Part shown: one piece after another, positions 1 through 11,439 of the stretch
Position numbering within the stretch: the stretch's first letter is position 1
How the letters are laid out: each line of letters begins with the position of its first letter
Assembly: GCA_947095585.1 (NCBI GenBank)
Contig: OX352761.1
Coordinates: 85,936,419 to 86,000,418, forward strand
DNA length: 64,000 nucleotides
Direction of reading: 5' to 3'
Source of the DNA: Nephrocerus scutellatus
Taxonomy: Eukaryota > Arthropoda > Insecta > Diptera > Pipunculidae
Made by a program: the position numbers and the translations under genes
The notes under the pieces: generated by a model
Told to the model about the DNA's origin: nothing
Seen by the model: only the letters and a program-made list of their open reading frames with translations
Database searches by the model: none

Positions 1-117
1 CGAAAACTTAAAAGTCTATGTTTTCAACCTTCAAAAAACTATCGCGAGTAATTTTTGTTCGCGAAACGCGAGTTTTTTTAAGAATTTTTCGGTTATTAAT
101 TTTACCAAAAAATTACG

Positions 118-205
118 TTCGAGCAAATGTTTTTCGAGAAAATGTTTTCGAGCAAATGTTTTTCGAGAAACTGTTTTTCGAGCAAATGTTTTTCTAGAAA
201 ATGTC
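118..205. repeat. Inverted minisatellite, right arm (left arm outside window)
   Basis: About five copies of a 15-20 bp motif of the type CGAGCAAATGTTTTT. In copies 2 and 3 the matching left arm, in the opposite orientation, lies about 120 bp upstream, so the whole region could fold into a hairpin. Short repetitive reading frames here (RKTF-type repeats) are by-products of the repeat. Confidence 0.8.
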
Positions 206-430
206 ATGGAACCAACCCAGACAATCAATACGACTGAAACCATCAACAAGATGATCGCGAAAAAAATGGAGAATAATGAAGCGTATCGAAAAACAAAATT
301 GGAACTCTTAGAGAGGATGGTGAAGGCTAAAGAGGGAAGTTGCTTAGCAAATACAAGAATAGCAACGAGCCTAGAGGATATTGCAAGAAGTACTAAACAA
401 TTATCGGACCATCTAATAACTCACCAATAA
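206..430 (+). CDS. Small ORF, possible tail of Harbinger DNA-binding protein (copy 1)
   Basis: A 74-residue frame starting MEPTQTINTTETINKM, predicted helical, with a charged Lys/Glu-rich centre (ELLERMVKAKEG) and a Ser/Thr-rich end. Harbinger elements normally encode two proteins, a transposase and a Myb/SANT-like DNA-binding protein, and the C-terminal tails of the latter are typically short Lys/Glu-rich helices. This frame lies near a Harbinger transposase on the opposite strand, which fits such a tail, but no Myb/SANT domain is visible and the upstream sequence is minisatellite. Function is not established. Identical frames are at 5613-5837 and 11020-11244. Confidence 0.3.
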   Translation: MEPTQTINTTETINKMIAKKMENNEAYRKTKLELLERMVKAKEGSCLANTRIATSLEDIARSTKQLSDHLITHQ

Positions 431-522
431 ACAATACGAATTAAAAATATGAATAAGATATTTATTTGAGCTAATAAAAAACTAAATGAATTGATTTAAA
501 TATGATCATAGTCCAAAAATTA

Positions 523-597
523 ACATGCGCAGCACAAATGGTCGCGGGAAGTTAGGCCTTGGACCGCAATGGTCTGTCGCGCCGAATATTATTATTA
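523..597 (+). mobile_element. SINE 3' tail (copy 1)
   Basis: The segment from GCGCAGCACAAATGGTCGCG through CTTGGACCGCAATGGTCTGT to an ATTATTATTAT end matches the 3' third of the tRNA-headed SINE seen more fully at 34168-34434 and 47875-48106. The tRNA-like head is absent, as in a 5'-truncated insertion. Confidence 0.75.
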
Positions 598-625
598 TAG
601 TTTAATTCAATTTAAATAAGCAAAA

Positions 626-1880
626 TCATTCAGAAAAATATCTAGATACTAGAGTTTGTTGTAATTTTCTTCCGGCTAATAGTAGCGGGTTAACATTATG
701 ATTTTGACGATCGGCTATTAAATTTTCTCCTTTGTAAATATTCAATCCATATAAAGGATCATCGTTTTCTTCCGGTAGAACATCATCCAAATTATTTTCG
801 ATGCACATATTGTGGAGAGCACAGCATACATTTATAATTTTCGTTGCAGTTGCTGGCGTATAGTGTAAAACGCGATGTTTCAAAAAGCATCGAAATCTTA
901 TTTTAAGAACACCATTGAGTCTTTCAATGATGCTTCTTGTAGCCATTTGCTTCAAATTGTACCTGCGTTCCGGACTTCCATCGGTTACATTTTTAATTGG
1001 AGGAAGCATCCATGGTCGGAGGGCGTAACCAGAATCACCTATAAGATTACTACAATGGTTTTTATCATTCATTTAAATATATTGACAACTTACCCAGTAA
1101 ATAATAGTTCCCGGGGTACCTTCTATACAATGTCTCCATCGAAGAGAAAACTTTCGAAGTATTCCAAATGTAATTGTCATGGGTTGATCCTGGAAATTTT
1201 GCGTTCACATTTATAATTTTTAGGTCAGGGTCACATATCTATAAATAAATTTTGGTTTATAAAATGGTGTTCATTCAAGTAATCAAGAAATTATTGCCAG
1301 TTGAACATTAATGGAGTGATACCCCTTTCTATTAACGTAAATGTACTCTGGATACGCAGTATTTTCCTTAGTAGGTGGTACAATTGCAACATGGGTGCAA
1401 TCTATGCAACCAATGACGCCCGGAAATCCAAAATTATCGTAAAACCTATAAAATAATATACCACATTATTGTATGAGAAAATTTATTTGGGCATTACTTA
1501 TTACGAACTTTTGTCGTGCTGCATTCAAAACGTTTAAGTTCTTGTGAAAATGCACTTTCTCATCGAAAAACCCACTGGAATAGATTGCATCAATTACTTC
1601 ATGTAGGCTCCGGCTTACCGATGATTGACTCATTGATATGTTGAAGTTTTCCCCAACATCTTTCTGGTAACTACCAGCCGCAAAAAACCTTAATGATCCT
1701 AAAATCTTTAAAACAAAAAATTGCACATTAGGAAAATTTAGTTTATTATGTTAGAGATAATGTTCTACTTACTTTTTCTTCCGGACTCAATGCACTACAT
1801 CTTGCGCGATTAACAATAAAATGGCTTTAATAGTTGACCAGCTCATCCGCCAAAGATTTATTAATGCATTTATCCGGTTT
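626..1880 (-). pseudogene. Harbinger (HARBI1-like) transposase, main part (copy 1)
   Basis: DDE transposase of the PIF/Harbinger superfamily. Read on the minus strand: LSPEEK at about 1780, an HTH-like region (GSYQKDVGENFNISMSQSSVSR) at 1640-1690, [13 protein letters not shown] with the first catalytic Asp, PGSTHD with the second, and GDSGYALRPWMLPP to CCALHNMC at the C-terminus. The frame crosses three probable introns: GTAAGT...AAAG after SPEEK; a GC...AG intron after INVQL (bases 1239-1297); and GTAAGT...TATAG before GDSGY (1039-1093). Stops remain: one TAA in the N-terminal part (about 1828) and one between IQINFLIQ and FYDNFG that I could not explain by splicing. Mostly intact but probably dead. 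Upstream exon at 3857-3990, separated by a Tigger insertion. Strong family call. Confidence 0.85.
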
Positions 1881-2173
1881 ATTTTACAACAAAAAATATT
1901 TTCTGTATCAAAACTCTCGACTTTTTTCCATTTTTCGGTTTATTTTTGCTTTTGGTTATAATTATTATAATTATAATTTTCGCCGCTGTAATGTTATATT
2001 TTTCAGGGATTCCCCAATTTGCACGAATAAAATAGGTAAGCATTTGACGTGTGTTAATTATATCAGTTTTATGCATGCAGTGAAAAAGTAAAGTTGTTTT
2101 TAAAATAAAATAAATTAATTAAAAGTGCAGTTTGAGTACAAAAAGCTAATTTTAAAGTGATTCTTTAAGCCAG

Positions 2174-3855
2174 AAACGAAAATGGCTCACCTCAGAGCAA
2201 AAATTAAGCATCATAAAGCTTCACGAAGAAGGTGCATTTGCTAAAATAGGCCGTGACAAGGGGATTGAAGAGTCATCAGTTAGAAAAATTATAAAAAAAA
2301 AAATACAAATCGGAAGGTATGGCTACGGGTTCTTACTTATCAAAAGTAGTGAGCAAAACCAGAAGCACGCGAATGGTTAATATGGAGCGGCTATTATCCA
2401 AATTGGAAAAATAATTCCACTTAGTCAAATGGAAATTCAAGCTAAGGCTTTAAAGTCTTTACAATGACTTCAAGAATATTGATGGTGATGCTGATGGTCC
2501 TGATGGTGATGCTGATGATACTGATGGTGATGCTGTTGATACAGAAGAAAATGAAGGTGATAACACTAGTAAAAATTTTATGGCAAGCCGTGGGTGGTTT
2601 TTTCGTTTTAAACAACGAACTAGTATCCACAATGTACGCTCTGTTGGTGAATCTGTCAGCACAGATAAAGAGGCTGCGTTAAAATATCCGACCGAATTGA
2701 GGGAACTAATGCAACAAGGATGCTACAAAGACGAACAAATTTTCAACGTTGATTGAACGGGATTGTTTTGGAAAAAGTTGCCGTCACGCACTTTTATTGC
2801 AGCTAATGAAAGTTCTTGCCCTGGTTATAAAATTTCAAAAGACCGTCTCACACTGTTATTAGGTGGAAATGCAGCAGGGGATTTCAAAATAAAACCGATG
2901 CTTGTGTACCGTGCAGAAAATCCTCGAGCTCTTAAACATTTTTCAAAAAACGATCTTTCAGTGTTGTGGCGCTCAAATAAAAAAGCGTGGGTTACAAAAT
3001 CTTTATTTGAAGATTGATTCACGAATTGTTTTTGCCCTACAACAGAACGTTATTGCAAAGAAAAGGGATTGGATTTTAAGATTTTGTTGATTTTGGATAA
3101 TGCCCCTGGTCATCCGACTAGTCTTTGCCATTGTCAGCATGGCATGAAGTTACGGTAAGAAATATGAGAGCGATATGGAAACATATCATTCTACATTGCT
3201 CAAATGATTTCGTTGGATTTGAAACCCGTTTTACAGAAGTCACTAATGGAAATTGGACAAGAATTGGGTTTCATGGAACTGGATTCCGCCGACGTAATTC
3301 AATGCATTGAATCAAACACCAACAAATTGGATAATGAAACACTCATCAACATAGATGAACAACGAGCCTATAAAGAACGGGAGAACAATTTAGACAAGGA
3401 AGACTGTGTTGAAGTTCCCCCACAAACATTGAGCTTGGAACAACTAACAAAAATTGTCGGGATAGATGAAAAATTGTCCGAGTTCATCAGTGAAGTTGAT
3501 CCAAAGATAGAACGTAGCCTTAATATCTGCCGAATGTTAAAAAATGCAACTCGTTGCTACACAGAATTTTATGATGAAAAAAAAACCACGAAGAAACAGG
3601 TACAATCTTTCCTCCAATTTTTACAAAGGAAAAAATAGATTTCTAGGTTAACCTGTATTTTTTGTTTAATTATTTTTAATAAAGACTGAATTTGAATGCA
3701 ATAATTGTTCTATATTTATTTAAATTTTGCGAGAAATATTTTTTTTTGGAACCAATTAACATTTTTTCTATGTATTGAGAACTTCAATTAGTCCGGTTTC
3801 AAATAGTACGGGAAATTCGTGGAACCGATTAACCGGACTATTCGAGGTATTCCTG
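2174..3855 (+). pseudogene. Tigger/Jerky-like (pogo) transposase remnant and right end (copy 1)
   Basis: A CENP-B/pogo-type helix-turn-helix begins at KRKWLTSEQKLSIIKLHEEG (2174), followed by an acidic stretch (DGDADGPDGDADD). Then come a second DNA-binding segment (SRGWFFRFKQR), the first catalytic region FNVD-stop-TGLFWKKLPSRTF (2748-2786; the usual Glu codon is TGA) and the second Asp in LILDNAPGHP (3091-3120). The C-terminal frame 3204-3638 ends in QSFLQFLQRKK. At least one stop near 2415, stops at 2755 and 3015, and frameshifts around 3015 and 3160 kill the gene. The right terminus GAGGTATTCCTG ends at 3855 followed by TA, as expected for this superfamily. The left terminus is not recognisable. 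It sits inside Harbinger coding sequence. Confidence 0.85.
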
Positions 3856-3856
3856 T

Positions 3857-3990
3857 AGTTTAATAAATTTAGTTTCAGCTGAATCAAAACAATCCCGTTG
3901 TTGTCGAACAGTGCGGTTAAAATCCATTTGCTTAGATTGTTCCATTGCAGAATTTGCGAATATAACGCCCAATTCGTCTAATCCAGTCAT
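3857..3990 (-). pseudogene. Harbinger transposase N-terminal exon, split off by Tigger (copy 1)
   Basis: On the minus strand an ATG at 3990 opens MTGLDELGVIFANSAMEQSK and runs about 44 residues to RDCFDSAETKFIKL, stopping exactly at the TA that borders the Tigger right end. HARBI1 proteins have a (D/E)..FI.LYR.. segment just before their first helices, and the continuation INKSLADELVNY lies beyond Tigger at about 1830-1870. So this is the 5' part of the same transposase. The joined protein is inferred from order and motif fit. Confidence 0.65.
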
Positions 3991-4316
3991 TTTAATTTTA
4001 TTTCACACAAATATTTCCGTAATATTAATAATATTCACAAACAAACAAAGTTTTGTTAATTTTACAATTCGTTGACAAGACAAGCAAAACAATAAATGTC
4101 AAAATAAATTCACCATTCTATTCAGTTCAACAAAGGCAAATATAATTGAAGAGTGGTGAATAAAAATTTCCGAATGATTCAAGAATAGGTTACTTAGTTA
4201 CATGTGGAATTTATGCGTGGAAATACTCAGGGAATTTGATAGGAAATTTTGAAAGAAGTCCACATGTGGAAAATAGATGTGGAATTCGAGAATAGGGCCC
4301 CTGGTTTCCAAATTCG
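3991..4316. other. Harbinger 5' flank and possible terminus (copy 1)
   Basis: Noncoding, AT-rich. It contains a repeated ACATGTGGAA motif (4200, 4262) and ends at CTCGAGAATAGGGCCC-type sequence (about 4290-4302), read on the minus strand as a GC-rich terminus-like end. No matching opposite end was found in the unit, so the outer limit of Harbinger remains unproven. Confidence 0.3.
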
Positions 4317-4352
4317 AATTCCTTATTCCTCGGCAAATAAAATACGCCTATA
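4317..4352 (+). mobile_element. Half of a MITE with TAGCTGTATTTTATTTG-type ends (copy 1)
   Basis: CCTTATTCCTCGGCAAATAA followed by AATACGCCTA matches one end of the ~140-bp inverted-repeat elements at 22346-22485 and 50762-50903. Only this end is present. Confidence 0.6.
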
Positions 4353-4739
4353 GAGTATTTCAAAATAAATCACATATCAAACGTTAGAAAAAATCATCAC
4401 ATTCGTTCGATTGGCTTGAAGAGTAAAACAAATTACTTTAATTAATTGAGCGACTATTTATTTAAATTGACTTAGTGTTGTGATGAGACTGTTCGATTAA
4501 TATTCTTCGCTTCAGATAAATGTCATTGTTACTTATTTGAAGTAAATGCACGAGCTGAACACCATATTTTTTATTAAAGTGAAGAGTTGTCAATCGAACA
4601 GTCTCTTCAATATCTCAAAACAAATGCTGAAATACTCTAGTCGTATTTTTAACAAAACCCTAACTCAAAGCTCAATCTCAACCACGAATATAAACGTAGT
4701 ATATAATGAACAGAAACAAATGGGGCCAATCGAACCACC

Positions 4740-4935
4740 CTCGACCCAAAACTAACTTTTCCGTAAAATTTTAGATGTGGGCGTGTTTAAAAGTGAGCAA
4801 GTCTAAGTATTGGTATTAAATTAACTTAGTTAATTAGTTCTACACAGACATACTATTTTTATAAACGTGGCCCAATTTTAACGGAAGGTGGATCAATTTG
4901 TATTTAGTTTATGTTTTATTTATACAATTGAGTTA
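4740..4935 (+). repeat. Dispersed noncoding repeat, GGGCGTGTTTAAAAGTG family (copy 1)
   Basis: The order GTGGGCGTGTTTAAAAGTGA, ATTGGTATTAAAT, TCTACACAGACATACTATTT, AACGTGGCC, AACGGAAG is shared with 21950-22065 and 35330-35450. No coding capacity. The remainder of the unit to 5290 shows only AT-rich sequence and the duplication junction at about 5094. Confidence 0.7.
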
Positions 4936-5289
4936 TATACTCGTATCATATAGTTGAGTTACCGTATTTTGCTATATAACACCTTTTTCTATTAAAAAAC
5001 TCAATCATATGACATACCATGAAGCAATTTTCAAAATCGCCTTTAAAAGGAAAAAGTCCTTTTAAAATATAAATTAATAGAGACATATAAACAGATACGA
5101 ACGTTCAGGCTATATTACCCGTCCACCACACAAATTAATAACGTCGATCCTCCAGTACCTCCAGTCAGAAGTAGGTTAAATTTTTATATTTGGCTTTCAA
5201 ATATATATAGGTAATTATTATTCCAATAATTTTAGAACGCAAACGGAGTGTCGCAGCCAATCGTCTAACCCAGACGGTATCCAGACACT

Positions 5290-5610
5290 AACTCGAAAAA
5301 CATTTACTCGAAAAACATTTTTTCGAAAAACATTTACTCGAAAAACATTTACTCGAAGAACATTTGCTCGCAAATTTATAAAACGACATTTGCTAGAAAC
5401 ATTTTCTCGAAAACTTAAAAGTCTATGTTTTCAACCTTCAAAAAACTATCGCGAGTAATTTTTGTTCGCGAAACGCGAGTTTTTTTAAGAATTTTTCGGT
5501 TATTAATTTTACCAAAAAATTACGTTCGAGCAAATGTTTTTCGAGAAAATGTTTTCGAGCAAATGTTTTTCGAGAAACTGTTTTTCGAGCAAATGTTTTT
5601 CTAGAAAATG
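5290..5610. repeat. Inverted minisatellite hairpin (copy 2)
   Basis: Left arm 5290-5408 carries about six CTCGAAAAACATTTA motifs. Right arm 5525-5610 carries the reverse complement (CGAGCAAATGTTTTT). A ~115-bp spacer lies between them. Confidence 0.85.
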
Positions 5611-5612
5611 TC

Positions 5613-5837
5613 ATGGAACCAACCCAGACAATCAATACGACTGAAACCATCAACAAGATGATCGCGAAAAAAATGGAGAATAATGAAGCGTATCGAAAAA
5701 CAAAATTGGAACTCTTAGAGAGGATGGTGAAGGCTAAAGAGGGAAGTTGCTTAGCAAATACAAGAATAGCAACGAGCCTAGAGGATATTGCAAGAAGTAC
5801 TAAACAATTATCGGACCATCTAATAACTCACCAATAA
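5613..5837 (+). CDS. Small ORF (copy 2)
   Basis: Identical to the 74-residue frame at 206-430; see that entry. Conservation between copies reflects the recent duplication and is not evidence of selection. Confidence 0.3.
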   Translation: MEPTQTINTTETINKMIAKKMENNEAYRKTKLELLERMVKAKEGSCLANTRIATSLEDIARSTKQLSDHLITHQ

Positions 5838-5929
5838 ACAATACGAATTAAAAATATGAATAAGATATTTATTTGAGCTAATAAAAAACTAAATGAATTG
5901 ATTTAAATATGATCATAGTCCAAAAATTA

Positions 5930-6004
5930 ACATGCGCAGCACAAATGGTCGCGGGAAGTTAGGCCTTGGACCGCAATGGTCTGTCGCGCCGAATATTATT
6001 ATTA
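5930..6004 (+). mobile_element. SINE 3' tail (copy 2)
   Basis: Same as 523-597, at +5407. Confidence 0.75.
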
Positions 6005-6032
6005 TAGTTTAATTCAATTTAAATAAGCAAAA

Positions 6033-7287
6033 TCATTCAGAAAAATATCTAGATACTAGAGTTTGTTGTAATTTTCTTCCGGCTAATAGTAGCGGGTTAA
6101 CATTATGATTTTGACGATCGGCTATTAAATTTTCTCCTTTGTAAATATTCAATCCATATAAAGGATCATCGTTTTCTTCCGGTAGAACATCATCCAAATT
6201 ATTTTCGATGCACATATTGTGGAGAGCACAGCATACATTTATAATTTTCGTTGCAGTTGCTGGCGTATAGTGTAAAACGCGATGTTTCAAAAAGCATCGA
6301 AATCTTATTTTAAGAACACCATTGAGTCTTTCAATGATGCTTCTTGTAGCCATTTGCTTCAAATTGTACCTGCGTTCCGGACTTCCATCGGTTACATTTT
6401 TAATTGGAGGAAGCATCCATGGTCGGAGGGCGTAACCAGAATCACCTATAAGATTACTACAATGGTTTTTATCATTCATTTAAATATATTGACAACTTAC
6501 CCAGTAAATAATAGTTCCCGGGGTACCTTCTATACAATGTCTCCATCGAAGAGAAAACTTTCGAAGTATTCCAAATGTAATTGTCATGGGTTGATCCTGG
6601 AAATTTTGCGTTCACATTTATAATTTTTAGGTCAGGGTCACATATCTATAAATAAATTTTGGTTTATAAAATGGTGTTCATTCAAGTAATCAAGAAATTA
6701 TTGCCAGTTGAACATTAATGGAGTGATACCCCTTTCTATTAACGTAAATGTACTCTGGATACGCAGTATTTTCCTTAGTAGGTGGTACAATTGCAACATG
6801 GGTGCAATCTATGCAACCAATGACGCCCGGAAATCCAAAATTATCGTAAAACCTATAAAATAATATACCACATTATTGTATGAGAAAATTTATTTGGGCA
6901 TTACTTATTACGAACTTTTGTCGTGCTGCATTCAAAACGTTTAAGTTCTTGTGAAAATGCACTTTCTCATCGAAAAACCCACTGGAATAGATTGCATCAA
7001 TTACTTCATGTAGGCTCCGGCTTACCGATGATTGACTCATTGATATGTTGAAGTTTTCCCCAACATCTTTCTGGTAACTACCAGCCGCAAAAAACCTTAA
7101 TGATCCTAAAATCTTTAAAACAAAAAATTGCACATTAGGAAAATTTAGTTTATTATGTTAGAGATAATGTTCTACTTACTTTTTCTTCCGGACTCAATGC
7201 ACTACATCTTGCGCGATTAACAATAAAATGGCTTTAATAGTTGACCAGCTCATCCGCCAAAGATTTATTAATGCATTTATCCGGTTT
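6033..7287 (-). pseudogene. Harbinger transposase, main part (copy 2)
   Basis: Identical to the element at 626-1880. Putative exon limits in this copy are 6033-6445 (GDSGY to the C-terminus), 6501-6645 (ICDPDLKIINVNAKFPGSTHD to YYLL) and 6705-6852 ([19 protein letters not shown] to INVQL). The SPEEK exon joins across 7113-7186. The intron 6646-6704 has a GC donor. Confidence 0.85.
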
Positions 7288-7580
7288 ATTTTACAACAAA
7301 AAATATTTTCTGTATCAAAACTCTCGACTTTTTTCCATTTTTCGGTTTATTTTTGCTTTTGGTTATAATTATTATAATTATAATTTTCGCCGCTGTAATG
7401 TTATATTTTTCAGGGATTCCCCAATTTGCACGAATAAAATAGGTAAGCATTTGACGTGTGTTAATTATATCAGTTTTATGCATGCAGTGAAAAAGTAAAG
7501 TTGTTTTTAAAATAAAATAAATTAATTAAAAGTGCAGTTTGAGTACAAAAAGCTAATTTTAAAGTGATTCTTTAAGCCAG

Positions 7581-9262
7581 AAACGAAAATGGCTCACCTC
7601 AGAGCAAAAATTAAGCATCATAAAGCTTCACGAAGAAGGTGCATTTGCTAAAATAGGCCGTGACAAGGGGATTGAAGAGTCATCAGTTAGAAAAATTATA
7701 AAAAAAAAAATACAAATCGGAAGGTATGGCTACGGGTTCTTACTTATCAAAAGTAGTGAGCAAAACCAGAAGCACGCGAATGGTTAATATGGAGCGGCTA
7801 TTATCCAAATTGGAAAAATAATTCCACTTAGTCAAATGGAAATTCAAGCTAAGGCTTTAAAGTCTTTACAATGACTTCAAGAATATTGATGGTGATGCTG
7901 ATGGTCCTGATGGTGATGCTGATGATACTGATGGTGATGCTGTTGATACAGAAGAAAATGAAGGTGATAACACTAGTAAAAATTTTATGGCAAGCCGTGG
8001 GTGGTTTTTTCGTTTTAAACAACGAACTAGTATCCACAATGTACGCTCTGTTGGTGAATCTGTCAGCACAGATAAAGAGGCTGCGTTAAAATATCCGACC
8101 GAATTGAGGGAACTAATGCAACAAGGATGCTACAAAGACGAACAAATTTTCAACGTTGATTGAACGGGATTGTTTTGGAAAAAGTTGCCGTCACGCACTT
8201 TTATTGCAGCTAATGAAAGTTCTTGCCCTGGTTATAAAATTTCAAAAGACCGTCTCACACTGTTATTAGGTGGAAATGCAGCAGGGGATTTCAAAATAAA
8301 ACCGATGCTTGTGTACCGTGCAGAAAATCCTCGAGCTCTTAAACATTTTTCAAAAAACGATCTTTCAGTGTTGTGGCGCTCAAATAAAAAAGCGTGGGTT
8401 ACAAAATCTTTATTTGAAGATTGATTCACGAATTGTTTTTGCCCTACAACAGAACGTTATTGCAAAGAAAAGGGATTGGATTTTAAGATTTTGTTGATTT
8501 TGGATAATGCCCCTGGTCATCCGACTAGTCTTTGCCATTGTCAGCATGGCATGAAGTTACGGTAAGAAATATGAGAGCGATATGGAAACATATCATTCTA
8601 CATTGCTCAAATGATTTCGTTGGATTTGAAACCCGTTTTACAGAAGTCACTAATGGAAATTGGACAAGAATTGGGTTTCATGGAACTGGATTCCGCCGAC
8701 GTAATTCAATGCATTGAATCAAACACCAACAAATTGGATAATGAAACACTCATCAACATAGATGAACAACGAGCCTATAAAGAACGGGAGAACAATTTAG
8801 ACAAGGAAGACTGTGTTGAAGTTCCCCCACAAACATTGAGCTTGGAACAACTAACAAAAATTGTCGGGATAGATGAAAAATTGTCCGAGTTCATCAGTGA
8901 AGTTGATCCAAAGATAGAACGTAGCCTTAATATCTGCCGAATGTTAAAAAATGCAACTCGTTGCTACACAGAATTTTATGATGAAAAAAAAACCACGAAG
9001 AAACAGGTACAATCTTTCCTCCAATTTTTACAAAGGAAAAAATAGATTTCTAGGTTAACCTGTATTTTTTGTTTAATTATTTTTAATAAAGACTGAATTT
9101 GAATGCAATAATTGTTCTATATTTATTTAAATTTTGCGAGAAATATTTTTTTTTGGAACCAATTAACATTTTTTCTATGTATTGAGAACTTCAATTAGTC
9201 CGGTTTCAAATAGTACGGGAAATTCGTGGAACCGATTAACCGGACTATTCGAGGTATTCCTG
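7581..9262 (+). pseudogene. Tigger/Jerky-like transposase remnant (copy 2)
   Basis: Identical to 2174-3855, with the same stops and frameshifts; HTH at 7581, C-terminal frame 8611-9045, right terminus at 9262. Confidence 0.85.
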
Positions 9263-9263
9263 T

Positions 9264-9397
9264 AGTTTAATAAATTTAGTTTCAGCTGAATCAAAACAAT
9301 CCCGTTGTTGTCGAACAGTGCGGTTAAAATCCATTTGCTTAGATTGTTCCATTGCAGAATTTGCGAATATAACGCCCAATTCGTCTAATCCAGTCAT
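9264..9397 (-). pseudogene. Harbinger N-terminal exon (copy 2)
   Basis: Identical to 3857-3990, again abutting the Tigger right end. Confidence 0.65.
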
Positions 9398-10696
9398 TTT
9401 AATTTTATTTCACACAAATATTTCCGTAATATTAATAATATTCACAAACAAACAAAGTTTTGTTAATTTTACAATTCGTTGACAAGACAAGCAAAACAAT
9501 AAATGTCAAAATAAATTCACCATTCTATTCAGTTCAACAAAGGCAAATATAATTGAAGAGTGGTGAATAAAAATTTCCGAATGATTCAAGAATAGGTTAC
9601 TTAGTTACATGTGGAATTTATGCGTGGAAATACTCAGGGAATTTGATAGGAAATTTTGAAAGAAGTCCACATGTGGAAAATAGATGTGGAATTCGAGAAT
9701 AGGGCCCCTGGTTTCCAAATTCGAATTCCTTATTCCTCGGCAAATAAAATACGCCTATAGAGTATTTCAAAATAAATCACATATCAAACGTTAGAAAAAA
9801 TCATCACATTCGTTCGATTGGCTTGAAGAGTAAAACAAATTACTTTAATTAATTGAGCGACTATTTATTTAAATTGACTTAGTGTTGTGATGAGACTGTT
9901 CGATTAATATTCTTCGCTTCAGATAAATGTCATTGTTACTTATTTGAAGTAAATGCACGAGCTGAACACCATATTTTTTATTAAAGTGAAGAGTTGTCAA
10001 TCGAACAGTCTCTTCAATATCTCAAAACAAATGCTGAAATACTCTAGTCGTATTTTTAACAAAACCCTAACTCAAAGCTCAATCTCAACCACGAATATAA
10101 ACGTAGTATATAATGAACAGAAACAAATGGGGCCAATCGAACCACCCTCGACCCAAAACTAACTTTTCCGTAAAATTTTAGATGTGGGCGTGTTTAAAAG
10201 TGAGCAAGTCTAAGTATTGGTATTAAATTAACTTAGTTAATTAGTTCTACACAGACATACTATTTTTATAAACGTGGCCCAATTTTAACGGAAGGTGGAT
10301 CAATTTGTATTTAGTTTATGTTTTATTTATACAATTGAGTTATATACTCGTATCATATAGTTGAGTTACCGTATTTTGCTATATAACACCTTTTTCTATT
10401 AAAAAACTCAATCATATGACATACCATGAAGCAATTTTCAAAATCGCCTTTAAAAGGAAAAAGTCCTTTTAAAATATAAATTAATAGAGACATATAAACA
10501 GATACGAACGTTCAGGCTATATTACCCGTCCACCACACAAATTAATAACGTCGATCCTCCAGTACCTCCAGTCAGAAGTAGGTTAAATTTTTATATTTGG
10601 CTTTCAAATATATATAGGTAATTATTATTCCAATAATTTTAGAACGCAAACGGAGTGTCGCAGCCAATCGTCTAACCCAGACGGTATCCAGACACT

Positions 10697-11017
10697 AACT
10701 CGAAAAACATTTACTCGAAAAACATTTTTTCGAAAAACATTTACTCGAAAAACATTTACTCGAAGAACATTTGCTCGCAAATTTATAAAACGACATTTGC
10801 TAGAAACATTTTCTCGAAAACTTAAAAGTCTATGTTTTCAACCTTCAAAAAACTATCGCGAGTAATTTTTGTTCGCGAAACGCGAGTTTTTTTAAGAATT
10901 TTTCGGTTATTAATTTTACCAAAAAATTACGTTCGAGCAAATGTTTTTCGAGAAAATGTTTTCGAGCAAATGTTTTTCGAGAAACTGTTTTTCGAGCAAA
11001 TGTTTTTCTAGAAAATG
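10697..11017. repeat. Inverted minisatellite hairpin (copy 3)
   Basis: Same structure as 5290-5610. Confidence 0.85.
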
Positions 11018-11019
11018 TC

Positions 11020-11244
11020 ATGGAACCAACCCAGACAATCAATACGACTGAAACCATCAACAAGATGATCGCGAAAAAAATGGAGAATAATGAAGCGTAT
11101 CGAAAAACAAAATTGGAACTCTTAGAGAGGATGGTGAAGGCTAAAGAGGGAAGTTGCTTAGCAAATACAAGAATAGCAACGAGCCTAGAGGATATTGCAA
11201 GAAGTACTAAACAATTATCGGACCATCTAATAACTCACCAATAA
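11020..11244 (+). CDS. Small ORF (copy 3)
   Basis: Identical to 206-430; see that entry. Confidence 0.3.
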   Translation: MEPTQTINTTETINKMIAKKMENNEAYRKTKLELLERMVKAKEGSCLANTRIATSLEDIARSTKQLSDHLITHQ

Positions 11245-11336
11245 ACAATACGAATTAAAAATATGAATAAGATATTTATTTGAGCTAATAAAAAACTAAA
11301 TGAATTGATTTAAATATGATCATAGTCCAAAAATTA

Positions 11337-11411
11337 ACATGCGCAGCACAAATGGTCGCGGGAAGTTAGGCCTTGGACCGCAATGGTCTGTCGCGCCGAA
11401 TATTATTATTA
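11337..11411 (+). mobile_element. SINE 3' tail (copy 3)
   Basis: Same as 523-597, at +10814. Confidence 0.75.
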
Positions 11412-11439
11412 TAGTTTAATTCAATTTAAATAAGCAAAA

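Noticed and set aside
2464..2682. Reading frame MTSRILMVMLMVLMVML and overlapping minus frames
   Set aside because: Alternative frames over the acidic GATGGTGATGCTGATG repeat inside the Tigger transposase.
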